Position numbers and translations under genes: made by a program. Shown piece after piece: positions 14,791 to 22,916 of a stretch of 39,125 bases of DNA. Where the stretch lies: IMG/VR virus record IMGVR_UViG_3300025846_000007, positions 1-39,125 of that record. One strand, written 5' to 3'. Each line of letters begins with the position of its first letter. Within the stretch, counting starts at the first letter, position 1. The notes below the pieces were generated by a model, which saw only the letters and a list, made by a program, of their open reading frames with translations, was not told the origin of the DNA and made no database searches. This stretch comes from a virus.

Positions 14791-15945
14791 ATGCTAAAGC
14801 TGAATATTGGAGCGGGCGCAATCCCGCTTGAGGGATACCAGAATATCGACCACAAGAGCGGCAATGAAGCTTTCCCGTTGTCTAACATCGTGGATGATTC
14901 TGTTGACGAGGTCCGGGCATCGCACATTTTGGAACACTTCGGACACCGGCAGACGATGGCCGTGTTGACGGAATGGGCAAGAGTATTGAAGCCGGGCGGG
15001 ATATTGAAGATTGCCGTACCAGACTTTGCCCAGATTGCAGACGGCTACTGCAAGGGAAGCGGTATTCAGGTGCAGGGCTATACGATGGGCGGCCAGGTAG
15101 ACGCCGATGACTTTCATCGCTGCCTGTTTGACCGCGACACGTTGTACAACGCACTGGATGCGGCGGGACTTATTGATATTGAGGTGTGGATAAGCGACGT
15201 TGAAGATTGTGCCTCGCTGCCAATCTCGCTCAACCTGCAAGGTATGAAGCCCCGTGCGTTTGAAGGCCGGGTGCAGGCGGTGATGAGTGTCCCCCGGCTG
15301 GGTTTTATGGACAATTTCTTCTGTTGGGCTGAGTCATTGGCCCCCCTTGGAATCAAGCCGATTATGGCCCAGGGCGCGTATTGGGGGCAGTGCCTTGAGC
15401 GGATCATGGAACAGGCCGCGCCGGAGTGTGATTGGTTGCTCGCCGTTGACTACGACAGCTTTTTTACGCTCGACAATATCAAGCACCTTTTGTTGATTGC
15501 CGCGAATCACCCGGAATGCGATGCGATCGCGCCGCTCCAAATGAAGCGCGGGACCGATACCGTCCCACTTATGACGCGGCTCAACCCCGATGGCTCGCTG
15601 ATGATGACGGGGAGCTTCGATGACTTCCGCAAGCCATTGATGCAAGTCAATACCTCGCATTTTGGGTGTACGTTGATCCGCAAATCGGCCCTCCTAAAGA
15701 TGGCGCACCCATGGTTCAAGGGCGAGCCAAACGCGGACGGGACCTGGGGCGAAGGCCGCGTTGACGATGACATTTACTTTTGGCGGAAGTGGAAAGAGGC
15801 TGGAAATACAGTCTATTCCGCGAATCAGGTAGTAATTGGCCACGGCGAATATACGATCCTTTGGCCAAACAAGAATCTGCGGCCGTGCCACCAGTTGCCA
15901 AACGACTGGCGCAAGAATGGCCCGACCCCTCAAGCATGGAAGTGA
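14791..15945 (+). CDS. Fusion of SAM methyltransferase-like and glycosyltransferase-like domains
   Basis: The ATG follows AGGAG. Residues 1-155 resemble class I SAM-dependent methyltransferases of the COG4627 type: LNIGAGAIPLEGYQNID (motif I), ASHILEHF, VLKPGGILKIAVPD. Residues 162-384 are a GT-A-like domain paralogous to 13334-14017. It has DWLLAVDYDSFFT with D220-Y-D222, NTSHFGCTLIR, RVDDDIYFWRKW and a GH near the end. The fusion suggests one enzyme that adds a sugar and methylates it or a related acceptor. It sits between connector and neck genes. Both domains look intact; substrate unknown. Confidence 0.82.
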   Translation: MLKLNIGAGAIPLEGYQNIDHKSGNEAFPLSNIVDDSVDEVRASHILEHFGHRQTMAVLTEWARVLKPGGILKIAVPDFAQIADGYCKGSGIQVQGYTMGGQVDADDFHRCLFDRDTLYNALDAAGLIDIEVWISDVEDCASLPISLNLQGMKPRAFEGRVQAVMSVPRLGFMDNFFCWAESLAPLGIKPIMAQGAYWGQCLERIMEQAAPECDWLLAVDYDSFFTLDNIKHLLLIAANHPECDAIAPLQMKRGTDTVPLMTRLNPDGSLMMTGSFDDFRKPLMQVNTSHFGCTLIRKSALLKMAHPWFKGEPNADGTWGEGRVDDDIYFWRKWKEAGNTVYSANQVVIGHGEYTILWPNKNLRPCHQLPNDWRKNGPTPQAWK

Positions 15946-15951
15946 ACAATT

Positions 15952-16332
15952 ATGGCAGTCGAAATCACAGTCAGCACGAAAGTCACTTGGGCAAAAGGCG
16001 AGTATTCCAATAGCCGATCAAAGCAATTCACTGCGGATTGGGCGGGCGATCATGTTTCTGATTTCGTGCAGGACATTGGCACGGCGACCCATGAGCTTAT
16101 CGTGATTCCCGCCGAAATCGCGACGGCCGGAATCTCTGTGTTTCATAGTATGAGCACCTCGACAAGTACCAGCGTGTCTGTGCAAATCGGCGTGGATAAC
16201 GCGGGTACTTTTGTTCCGTTCCAATCGTTCAAGTCCGGCGAAGTGTTCCCCTTGCGGTTGGCGACAACGGCGGTCTATGCGAAGGCGGAAACGTCAACGG
16301 TCAAGCTCCGATGCACGCTTGGAGAGGTGTAA
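15952..16332 (+). CDS. Putative small structural protein
   Basis: The 126-residue product is beta-rich with Ser/Thr repeats (STSTSTSVSVQIGVDN), no membrane segment and no recognised enzyme motif. It begins six bases after the fusion gene and precedes the head-closure gene. Its sequence style resembles the putative decoration protein at 12787 and the surface protein at 3964, but I cannot show homology. A virion surface or neck protein, possibly the substrate of the modifying enzymes, is a guess. Confidence 0.65.
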   Translation: MAVEITVSTKVTWAKGEYSNSRSKQFTADWAGDHVSDFVQDIGTATHELIVIPAEIATAGISVFHSMSTSTSTSVSVQIGVDNAGTFVPFQSFKSGEVFPLRLATTAVYAKAETSTVKLRCTLGEV

Positions 16333-16334
16333 CC

Positions 16335-16655
16335 ATGAAGGCCGGAATCCTTACGCATAAGGTGAATTTACAGCGGGCAACCGAAACGAAGGACGGCTAC
16401 GGGGCGACTTCGCCGACGTGGGCGACCTATGCCACGCCGTGGGCGGAAATCAAGTCGCCTTCCGCCAGCCAGATAGACCGGAGTAAGAGCTTCTCCGACA
16501 CCGTTACCGCTGTAATCCGCCTGCGGTTCCGTACCGATATTCTCAACTCTGACCAGATTGTAGATCGTACGCATACCTATCGCATTGAAGGTATTGCCGA
16601 TCCGGACGGCCTGCGAACGGAGCTTCTAATTTATGCCACAGAGCGAATCAATTGA
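16335..16655 (+). CDS. Head closure protein (SPP1 gp16-like head-tail joining family)
   Basis: The 106-residue product has the typical beginning KAGILTHKVNLQRATETKDGYGATSPTWATYATPWAEI, conserved in head-tail joining proteins (ritzy RHRVTIQ...D.xG...W). The ending, THTYRIEGIADPDGLRTELLIYATE, is typical too. It seals the portal-adaptor channel. It overlaps the next gene by 23 bases. Confidence 0.88.
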   Translation: MKAGILTHKVNLQRATETKDGYGATSPTWATYATPWAEIKSPSASQIDRSKSFSDTVTAVIRLRFRTDILNSDQIVDRTHTYRIEGIADPDGLRTELLIYATERIN

Positions 16656-17076
16656 GCTTGTTGGGGCGAAGGAACTTGAGCGAATCCTGCTTTCCCTTGA
16701 TGCCAAGGTAGCTCGGAAACTATCGAGTAAGGCGCTACGGGCAGGGGCAAAAGTAATTCAGGCGGAAGCTGTCAACCTTGCCCCCGTAAAATCGGGAGCA
16801 CTTCGCAACGCTATCAAGGTCCGCGCCGGGAAGAATAAAAAGGGCTTCCGCTCAATCAGGGTGGCCATCGGCGAGAAGTGGTTTACCGGCGACCAGTTCT
16901 ATGCGGCGTTTATCGAGATGGGCTGGAAACATGGAAGCCGAAAGCTTGGCAATAAGCGCAAACAGATACCGGGGCTCCACTTCATGGAGAAGGCCGCGCA
17001 TAACAAGATGAATGAGGCGGTTGCTGTTGTAACCGATACCCTCAAAGAACTCGCAAATACGGCAGTATCAGCATGA
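16633..17076 (+). CDS. HK97 gp10-like neck or tail-completion protein
   Basis: The 147-residue product contains the family pattern of HK97 gp10-like proteins: ELVGAKELERILLSLDAKVARK, then GAKVIQAEAVNLAPVKSGALRNAIKV (about residues 36-61), with APVKSG-LR the diagnostic core. The motif QFYAAFIEMGWKHG and a PGLHFMEKAA segment follow. It overlaps both neighbours slightly. Order and family place it at the neck between head closure and tail terminator. Confidence 0.88.
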   Translation: MPQSESIELVGAKELERILLSLDAKVARKLSSKALRAGAKVIQAEAVNLAPVKSGALRNAIKVRAGKNKKGFRSIRVAIGEKWFTGDQFYAAFIEMGWKHGSRKLGNKRKQIPGLHFMEKAAHNKMNEAVAVVTDTLKELANTAVSA

Positions 17077-17453
17077 GCGCAAAAGCATTCTACGCACGAA
17101 TCATTGATCAAGTTACCGCCTTGGGCGGGCGCGTGTACCCTCACGAAGTCCCCCCGACTTCCGCGCCGACGTATCCGCTTGCTGTATACATGGGCGGCGG
17201 CGTGCAGCCCGTGCTTGGCGGCGAGAGTGTAGTAAGCGAGTCAATGCAGGTCTGCGTTATCGCGGCAACCTATGGCGAGGCTCGCGATATATCGGCCAGC
17301 ATCCGCGCGGCGATCAACGTACAGGCGGGAACGTGGGGCGGCGTTACCGTTTTGCGGGCATTCTACGAATCCGGCAGCGAGGATGTCAACCGCATAGCAC
17401 AGAGCGATCTATGGACAGCAGAGCAGACCTTTACCGTGTGGTCAAAGGTCTAA
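17073..17453 (+). CDS. Tail terminator-like protein (DUF3168 type)
   Basis: The 126-residue product follows the gp10-like gene with a four-base overlap and precedes the tail tube gene, the canonical position of DUF3168 or lambda gpU-like tail terminators. RVYPHEVPPTSAPTYPLAVYM (about residues 21-41) and the DISASIRAAINVQAG helix match that family's pattern of a YP..P....P.Y..Y strand followed by a helix. Hexamers would cap the tail tube. Confidence 0.82.
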   Translation: MSAKAFYARIIDQVTALGGRVYPHEVPPTSAPTYPLAVYMGGGVQPVLGGESVVSESMQVCVIAATYGEARDISASIRAAINVQAGTWGGVTVLRAFYESGSEDVNRIAQSDLWTAEQTFTVWSKV

Positions 17454-17480
17454 TAGTAGGCATCTAGCAGGAGTTTCATT

Positions 17481-17912
17481 ATGAGCGTTTCCCCCAAAGT
17501 TGGTTACGGCATCAAGTTTTTCTACGGCAGCGCGGATACCTCCACGTCGGCTACCGCGACAACTGAGATTGTCGGCGTCCAGGACTTGACCCCCTCGAAA
17601 GAGAAGGGTACGAAAGTCACCGTCAAGTACCACGGTGCGCCCGGCGATCGCGCTGTTCAAATCCCCGGCCCGCTGACTGAGGATGACGATATCAAGGTCA
17701 CGCTGGTCTATGACGCCGCTGGGTATACCACGGTCAAGAGTCTGCTGAATACCAACCAGACTTACAAGACCAAGTATTCCGATTTTAGCAGCGACACTTT
17801 TCAGGGTTTCATCTATGAAATCGGAAAAGTGACGCCGCTCGAAAAGGAAATGGTTTACGAAGTGACGCTGGCGGTCAGCGGCGCTATCGCCTTCGCCACC
17901 GCTACCGTGTAA
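17481..17912 (+). CDS. Major tail tube protein
   Basis: The ATG follows AGGAG (17469-17473). The 143-residue product begins VSPKVGYGIKFFYGSA and contains EIVGVQDLTPSKEKGTKVTVKYHG, typical of siphovirus tube proteins (V.g...ig..s.e.d.idvT.h). A beta-rich C-terminal half and the closing VTLAVSGAIAF strand follow. C-ending codons are frequent, consistent with high expression. It precedes the frameshifted chaperones. Confidence 0.88.
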   Translation: MSVSPKVGYGIKFFYGSADTSTSATATTEIVGVQDLTPSKEKGTKVTVKYHGAPGDRAVQIPGPLTEDDDIKVTLVYDAAGYTTVKSLLNTNQTYKTKYSDFSSDTFQGFIYEIGKVTPLEKEMVYEVTLAVSGAIAFATATV

Positions 17913-17946
17913 GGCGGCGGGCAATTCACCTTCATAGGGAGAGACA

Positions 17947-18306
17947 ATGGCAGATGTAACACGCGCGGCTATCGCTGCGTACAAGGGCAAGGCACCTGAA
18001 GCGGTTGACGTCCCGGAGTGGGGCGGCACTGTTTACGTGCGGATCATGTCGGGATCGGAGCGGGATTCGTTTGAAGCGGAGACGTATAAGCTTAACGGTA
18101 AAAACGTTGAGTTGAACCGCCAGAACTTCCGCGCCCGACTCCTGACCCGCACACTATGCGCCGCGGATGCTACGCCGCTCTATACCGCGTCCGATGCCGA
18201 TGAGTTGGGCAAACAGCCGGCCGACATCTTGGATCGCCTGGCGACGGTAGCCAGCCGCATCAACGGCATGACCGCCAAAGATGTCGAGGAACTGGCAAAA
18301 AACTAG
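17947..18306 (+). CDS. Tail assembly chaperone, gpG-like
   Basis: The 119-residue product lies between tail tube and tape measure genes, where lambda-like phages encode the gpG chaperone. WGGTVYVRIMSGSERDSFEAE and the LLTRTLCAAD helix fit tail chaperones of the DUF1799/phage_TAC group. The last codons, GCA AAA AAC TAG, contain a textbook A AAA AAC slippery site, allowing a fraction of ribosomes to continue into the -1 frame (18303-18641). SD AGGGAGAG precedes the ATG. Confidence 0.88.
   Translation: MADVTRAAIAAYKGKAPEAVDVPEWGGTVYVRIMSGSERDSFEAETYKLNGKNVELNRQNFRARLLTRTLCAADATPLYTASDADELGKQPADILDRLATVASRINGMTAKDVEELAKN
18297..18303 (+). promoter_or_regulatory. -1 ribosomal frameshift site (A AAA AAC)
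   Basis: In the zero frame of the gpG-like gene the heptamer reads A-AAA-AAC directly before the TAG stop (18304-18306). This is an ideal X-XXY-YYZ slippery site. A -1 shift opens a frame that runs without a stop to 18641 and produces the gpGT-like fusion of about 231 residues. This arrangement is conserved in tailed phages. Confidence 0.88.
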
Positions 18307-18641
18307 CGTCGCTGCCTGAGCGGATGGAATGGGTTCGGATGTCCGCGAGGTCCGGCCGTTCTATTTCGGAACTGCAGGCAGCGTTTGACGCGAGAGAGTT
18401 TGCTGAGTTGATAGCGTTCCAGCGGTACTATGAGCCTGTCGGCGAGGCGCGGGACGATCTACGCGCCGCGCTGGTAGCCTATCACGCTGGTACTGCGTTC
18501 GGTAATCCCGACCGGCGCACAATGTCCGACTTCGTTCTCAAGTTCCGGGAACCATTCCAGGACTTGGAGGATGAGGTACAGCAACACGCGGAGCATGTCC
18601 GCGCGAAGATGGCGGCATTCCGCGCTCGCAGGAAAGCGTAA
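18303..18641 (+). CDS. gpT-like extension of the tail chaperone, made by -1 frameshift
   Basis: Reading from the slippery site in the -1 frame adds 112 residues beginning LASLPERMEWVRMSARS. The segment is helical and charged. An internal ATG at 18324 is possible but lacks a ribosome binding site, supporting translation by frameshift. In the fusion protein the G domain would bind the tape measure and the T domain would recruit tube protein. The stop lies just before the tape measure ATG at 18645. Confidence 0.82.
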   Translation, partial: LASLPERMEWVRMSARSGRSISELQAAFDAREFAELIAFQRYYEPVGEARDDLRAALVAYHAGTAFGNPDRRTMSDFVLKFREPFQDLEDEVQQHAEHVRAKMAAFRARRKA

Positions 18642-18644
18642 CCT

Positions 18645-20552
18645 ATGGCCACAATCGCAAACCTTATCGTCAACCTGGGCCTGCAAAGCGCCAGCTTCAC
18701 AACTGGTATCAACAGGTCTACGTCTACGCTGAAAAAATTCGGCCGAGATGTAAGCTCGTTTGCAACCTCTACGCAGGGCTTGTTGACGGGGGCGTTTGCT
18801 GCGCTGGGCGTAGGTCTGTCGGTACACGCGATCGAAGGCTACATTCGCGGCCAGATGGATGCGGTAGAGGCCACGTCGAATCTGTCGGAGCGCCTTGGAT
18901 TTTCCACTGAGGCACTTACCGGCTGGCAACACGCGGCGAACCTTGCCGATATTGACGCCGAGACGTTCAATGTCGCTATCCAAAAGATGGTCGTAAATCT
19001 TGGCGATGCTGCTACCGGCGGGGCAAAAGGGGTCGAAGCGTTCAAGCGGCTCGGCCTATCCGCTGTTGATATCGGCAACATGAACCCCGACGAAGCTTTC
19101 CGCCAGATTGCAGAGGGATTCAAGAATCTTCCCGGTCCGGCAGAACGTGCGAAGGCTGCCATTGCGCTGTTTGGCAAGGGCGGCGGGCCGATGGTCAACA
19201 TGCTATTAGATGGCGCGGACGGCATGCGCAAAATGGAACAGCGAGCGAAGAAACTCGGCCTGTCCTTTTCCGCGATTGACGGCAACAAGGTCAAGGCGGC
19301 CAACGACGCGATCAAAGAAATGGGCGCGGCCTTCGACGGCGTTTGGCGCACTGCCGCTATTCAACTCTCGCCATTTATTACCTATCTATCTGAGCAGGTA
19401 ATCGCGTTCGCAACTGATGCCGGCGGCATGTCCGTGCGCGTGGTCGCGGCGTTTGAATGGGTGATGCAGGCGGTTGCAAAGACGGCAGATGCGGTATCGT
19501 TGTTGCAGGCCGGCTTTTACATTATCAGCGGCGTTATGGATGTTGCCGTTGGCAGCATCATCGTTGGCTTTGGATTGGTACTGGAGGTAATCGGCGATGT
19601 TATGATCGGGCTGGATACGCTCGGAGAAAAGCTGGGGTTCGCTAACCAGCATTGGGGGGATGCAGTTGCGCAATCGGCGCAAACTACCAAGGCGGCTGGC
19701 GAGAGAATAGCCGGCGTTGGCGTACAGGACTTCGATAAGGCCGGCGCGGCGTATGACGCATTTACAAACGGGACAAATATCGCCAAGACAACTGCCGCAT
19801 TTAATGCGATCAAAAATGGTGCTGCATCGGCGGCACAGGCGGCACTCAATGCGAGGCCCGCGTTTAGCGGACTGGCCGCAGGTATCGAGGAAATCGACAA
19901 GGCTAAGGACAAAATGGAGAAGGCGGTCGAAGCTATCAAGCGCGACCTCGACACCTTTGGGATGAGCGGGTCAGAAAAGAAACTGTTTGACCTTAAGGCT
20001 ATGGGTTTCGATCCGGTCGCGCTGGAAGCGGCGAAGGCTGAACTTGCGGCCGCACAGAAGGTCATCGGTAAACAGAGCAATATCGACAACGCGCAGAAAA
20101 AGGTTGACGATCTTTCCGCGATGCAGGACCAGTATGGCCAGGCCGAGGGGTATCTTGACCAGTTGAGCAGCAAGGAAGCTACGCAAAAAATGGGTGCGGA
20201 TGCGCAGGCGATGGTAGATTCCGCCATGACCCCACTGCAAAAGTATCAGGCAGAATTGAAGAAGATCGGCGAAATGGCCGACGAGGATATTCTCTCACAA
20301 GAGGAATATTTGAATCTCGCTGGCAAGGCGCAGGACGATCTTAGAGGCGCGGTATCCAAGCCAATGCAAAAGGCGGCCGCAACTGAGCAGCGTTTTGCGT
20401 TTACCTACAAAGCGGATCGGACTATGCAAGACCCGGTTATTAACGTGGCTAAGTTGCAACTTGAAGAGCAGAAAAAACAGACGGCGGCCAATGAGCGAAC
20501 GGCGAAAGCCCTTGAAAAGAACCGGCTTGTAGTAGCCGAGATTGATGGGTAG
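18645..20552 (+). CDS. Tape measure protein
   Basis: This is the longest gene, 635 residues, directly after the chaperones. It starts with a short domain (NLIVNLGLQSASFTTGINRSTSTLKKF) conserved in tape measure proteins. Long Ala- and Lys-rich helices follow, with hydrophobic stretches near residues 45-65 and 275-325 (FYIISGVMDVAVGSIIVGFGLVLEVIGDVMIGL). Lengths of tape measure and tail are proportional, so the tail should be fairly short for a siphovirus, on the order of 90-100 nm by the usual rule. No lysozyme or peptidase motif is visible. Confidence 0.9.
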   Translation: MATIANLIVNLGLQSASFTTGINRSTSTLKKFGRDVSSFATSTQGLLTGAFAALGVGLSVHAIEGYIRGQMDAVEATSNLSERLGFSTEALTGWQHAANLADIDAETFNVAIQKMVVNLGDAATGGAKGVEAFKRLGLSAVDIGNMNPDEAFRQIAEGFKNLPGPAERAKAAIALFGKGGGPMVNMLLDGADGMRKMEQRAKKLGLSFSAIDGNKVKAANDAIKEMGAAFDGVWRTAAIQLSPFITYLSEQVIAFATDAGGMSVRVVAAFEWVMQAVAKTADAVSLLQAGFYIISGVMDVAVGSIIVGFGLVLEVIGDVMIGLDTLGEKLGFANQHWGDAVAQSAQTTKAAGERIAGVGVQDFDKAGAAYDAFTNGTNIAKTTAAFNAIKNGAASAAQAALNARPAFSGLAAGIEEIDKAKDKMEKAVEAIKRDLDTFGMSGSEKKLFDLKAMGFDPVALEAAKAELAAAQKVIGKQSNIDNAQKKVDDLSAMQDQYGQAEGYLDQLSSKEATQKMGADAQAMVDSAMTPLQKYQAELKKIGEMADEDILSQEEYLNLAGKAQDDLRGAVSKPMQKAAATEQRFAFTYKADRTMQDPVINVAKLQLEEQKKQTAANERTAKALEKNRLVVAEIDG

Positions 20553-20556
20553 TCTA

Positions 20557-21438
20557 ATGTCAACGCTACTTAAATGTTATCACACGTTCGGTGATTCCGG
20601 CGATGCCCAGGGCGATCATAGCGAGTATTTCGTCGAGTTTGCAGAGACTGCCGCCACGTCTATCGAGGCACGCAGCGCCGTCGGCATAACCTTCGGAATC
20701 ATCGAAGGCTCTGTAATGTTTGGTACTAACTGGCGGGCGCGGCTCAAGGCCGACCGCAACGCAGACGCGCCGACGCAATGGAAGGTGACGGTTGATTTTG
20801 CAAGCGCGAATCTAAACGAACAGCGTCCGCCCGGTTCTGGCGTCTGTTGGAATGTAGCCGTTGAAGTCCGGCCGATTCCCTACCAGCGGCCGGCGTATAC
20901 CGACCGCGCGGGCAAGTGCATCGTCAACTCCGCTGGCGATGCGTTCCAGCAGCAACCGCAGTACATCGCGCACGATTCAGCGATAACGGTCAACTTCAAT
21001 ACCGACTACGGCGATCTGGTCAACCTATTGCGGGCCAAGGTTGGGCTTGTAAACAGCGATACGGTATCATTCTCCTACAAGGGCACGGCGTTGGCGTTTG
21101 ACCCCGGGACGTTGCGGCTGGTCGATTATCAGTGGGGGTTTGACCACAACTACGCGAGCGACTCAACAGAAGAGACTTTCAAGGTCTCGATAGTAATGGC
21201 GGAGCGACAGGACGGCTGGCACGATATCCAGATCGAAAACAGTGGCTTCTACGATATTGACGGCAAGCGAATATCGGATCAGGATATTAACCCATCCGCA
21301 CCTAAAGATGATGATCGGGTAGAGGCGTCATTGTTAGGCAGCAATGGCTACCCGCTTACCGATACGTCTACGGCCTCGCCGCTCAATTTCGATATCAAAG
21401 ACCCGGTTACATTCTCTGATTTATTCGAGGGGCTTTAA
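20557..21438 (+). CDS. Putative distal tail protein
   Basis: From the ATG at 20557 the product has 293 residues; an ATG at 20545, overlapping the tape measure stop, is also possible. It is beta-rich with many Tyr, Trp and Asp residues, and contains the paired pattern GALAFDPGTLRLVDYQWGFDHNYA-like strand region near residues 180-205. No enzyme motif is visible. Position directly after the tape measure suggests a distal tail or tail-tip hub protein. Family not recognised. Confidence 0.78.
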   Translation: MSTLLKCYHTFGDSGDAQGDHSEYFVEFAETAATSIEARSAVGITFGIIEGSVMFGTNWRARLKADRNADAPTQWKVTVDFASANLNEQRPPGSGVCWNVAVEVRPIPYQRPAYTDRAGKCIVNSAGDAFQQQPQYIAHDSAITVNFNTDYGDLVNLLRAKVGLVNSDTVSFSYKGTALAFDPGTLRLVDYQWGFDHNYASDSTEETFKVSIVMAERQDGWHDIQIENSGFYDIDGKRISDQDINPSAPKDDDRVEASLLGSNGYPLTDTSTASPLNFDIKDPVTFSDLFEGL

Positions 21439-21836
21439 TGGCAGCCGGAGTAATACCATCGGAATCAGCGTGGAAGCGGACGGCGGCGGCGGTACGCGCG
21501 TATGAGCGCACTCCCGACGGCGGGCAGGGCGCGGATCGCAAGAAGATATTCTCATTCCCCGCCGATACAATCCCCGTCGCCCTCACCATCGATGGCACCG
21601 GCACCGCAGGCGACGGCACCACGGCGGCCAGCTTCACATACACGGTGACAGACCTTGACGGCAACGCGATCACAGACAACTCAGGCACAGCACTGACCGG
21701 CATTTCTCCCGCCCACAATCGCCCCATCGGCAAAACCACTGCCGCGGCTTTCGGCACGCTGGGCCGCAAAGCCGACGGCTCGCTGATTCTGTATCAAACC
21801 GATGAATGCCCGGGCACCGTAAAGCGAGCGTGTTAA
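21438..21836 (+). CDS. Putative minor tail protein
   Basis: The stop of the preceding gene and this ATG share bases (TAATG). The 132-residue product begins with a basic helix (SAWKRTAAAVRAYERT), typical of small tail-tip proteins that contact a neighbour. It continues in a Gly/Thr-rich beta part with DGTGTAGDGTTAASFTYTVTD, resembling an Ig-like strand pair. No family recognised. It belongs to the last run of overlapping late genes. Confidence 0.65.
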   Translation: MAAGVIPSESAWKRTAAAVRAYERTPDGGQGADRKKIFSFPADTIPVALTIDGTGTAGDGTTAASFTYTVTDLDGNAITDNSGTALTGISPAHNRPIGKTTAAAFGTLGRKADGSLILYQTDECPGTVKRAC

Positions 21837-22340
21837 ATGCCAAGCGATGCAGGAACAGCGATATTACAGGACGATGGCAGCATGACGCTGGACGAAGACG
21901 GCAACGTTTTGCTGAGCGACGGGGCGAGCGATTGCGATTGTTGCGGCGCCGTTTGTGGTTGTTGTGCCGACACGATTCCTACATCGTATGTCGTTACAAT
22001 TCCAGCTGGAACGGCTTTGCTATCGTACTGGCCGTACCCATCACGATGGCCTGCGCAATCTGTGACAATTACAAGATATACAATGTTCCCAGAACGGCCA
22101 TGTCTTTACGAAGGCATTGGGACGGGGGAGGTTCGAGCAAGTGACGGCAATTGGTATCCATCCCCTTTGGATGCAACTATAGAGTTTCAATGTCCCGGCA
22201 GCCAGTGGATGCTATATGTAGCTGTTCGCGCGGGCCCCTTTGGTGTTGGACCCGATGCAATGTACCTAGATACAAACCCGTGCGCCGCGCCGAACGGCGA
22301 TTACGGCGGGGGGTATTCCATCGGAAACCCACTCCCATGA
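21837..22340 (+). CDS. Cys-rich putative tail protein
   Basis: The ATG abuts the preceding stop. The 167-residue product opens with an acidic repeat-like stretch (AILQDDGSMTLDEDGNVLLSDG), then a striking cluster DCDCCGAVCGCC at about residues 32-43 with six Cys. The rest is beta-rich with Trp, Tyr and Pro. The cluster could bind metal (zinc or iron-sulfur) or form disulfides on the virion. Its position among the last tail genes suggests a tip or fibre component. Function unknown. Confidence 0.65.
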   Translation: MPSDAGTAILQDDGSMTLDEDGNVLLSDGASDCDCCGAVCGCCADTIPTSYVVTIPAGTALLSYWPYPSRWPAQSVTITRYTMFPERPCLYEGIGTGEVRASDGNWYPSPLDATIEFQCPGSQWMLYVAVRAGPFGVGPDAMYLDTNPCAAPNGDYGGGYSIGNPLP

Positions 22341-22612
22341 TAATCCCCTGCCAACTCAATCATCTTCTTCAGCGTTGTCGCCAGCGCAACTACGACCCCA
22401 CGGCCGCAATGGCCTGCATCATCGCCCGTGACGGCGACACGATTACAGTGGACACCGACCACCCGGCGTATCCACGCGCCCGGCCCGGCACAGACGTTCC
22501 CGCGTTCGTAGACAATCGCCCGGCCGGTGGCGGATGCAGCAGTTGCGGCGGGAATTCTGGATCGAATCAGACTGGCACGCCAGCGGGGATTGACGCGATC
22601 CTGCTAGGGTAA
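22337..22612 (+). CDS. Small Cys/Gly-rich protein, last late gene
   Basis: The ATG overlaps the preceding stop (ATGA). The 91-residue product has a helical N-terminus (MIIPCQLNHLLQRCRQRNYD), a hydrophobic middle and a C-terminal GGGCSSCGGNSGS motif with a CxxC. The CxxC and the upstream gene's Cys cluster may work together in metal binding or disulfide formation. The stop lies one base from the stop of the converging minus-strand gene. No family recognised. Confidence 0.6.
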   Translation: MIIPCQLNHLLQRCRQRNYDPTAAMACIIARDGDTITVDTDHPAYPRARPGTDVPAFVDNRPAGGGCSSCGGNSGSNQTGTPAGIDAILLG

Positions 22613-22613
22613 G

Positions 22614-22916
22614 TCAAGGCACAAACCGTCTCAGCTTCAAATTCAACACTTCGCATATCAGGTCTAGGCTACTCACGCGAATATCCCGCCCGGCGTGCAA
22701 CCATCCGTAAATCGTCGCCCGTCCGAACGCATCCCCGCGTGAATGTGCCAGCGCGGAACACCGTTTATACAGGCGATACGGGGTCACTTCTTGCCGATCC
22801 ATTTCGGCCACAATAAGGCGTTTAATCGCGCTTGGGACAACTGGCCAGAATTTCCCGCCATCCCAATATCCGTTACGCTCGCCAGAATCGTCGCGGATTC
22901 GCTTTTGTTTGATCAT
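22614..22916 (-). CDS. HTH regulator-like protein, last gene of the early block
   Basis: The 100-residue product contains a helix-turn-helix-like segment near residues 38-72 (MDRQEVTPYRLYKRCSALAHSRGDAFGRATIYGWLHAGRDI), where RATIYGWL resembles the recognition helix of Cro/CI-type HTH proteins. The C-terminal L-D-L-I-C-E-V-L-N-L helix is typical of that fold. The ATG overlaps the upstream stop. As the last early gene it could switch transcription to the late stage. This role is inferred. Confidence 0.75.
   Translation of the reverse strand: MIKQKRIRDDSGERNGYWDGGKFWPVVPSAIKRLIVAEMDRQEVTPYRLYKRCSALAHSRGDAFGRATIYGWLHAGRDIRVSSLDLICEVLNLKLRRFVP

Noticed and set aside
19517-20227. 236-codon minus-strand frame opposite the tape measure gene
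   Set aside because: Its Ala/Ser/Pro-rich composition is the reverse of the Ala/Lys-rich tape measure codons; there is no start signal.
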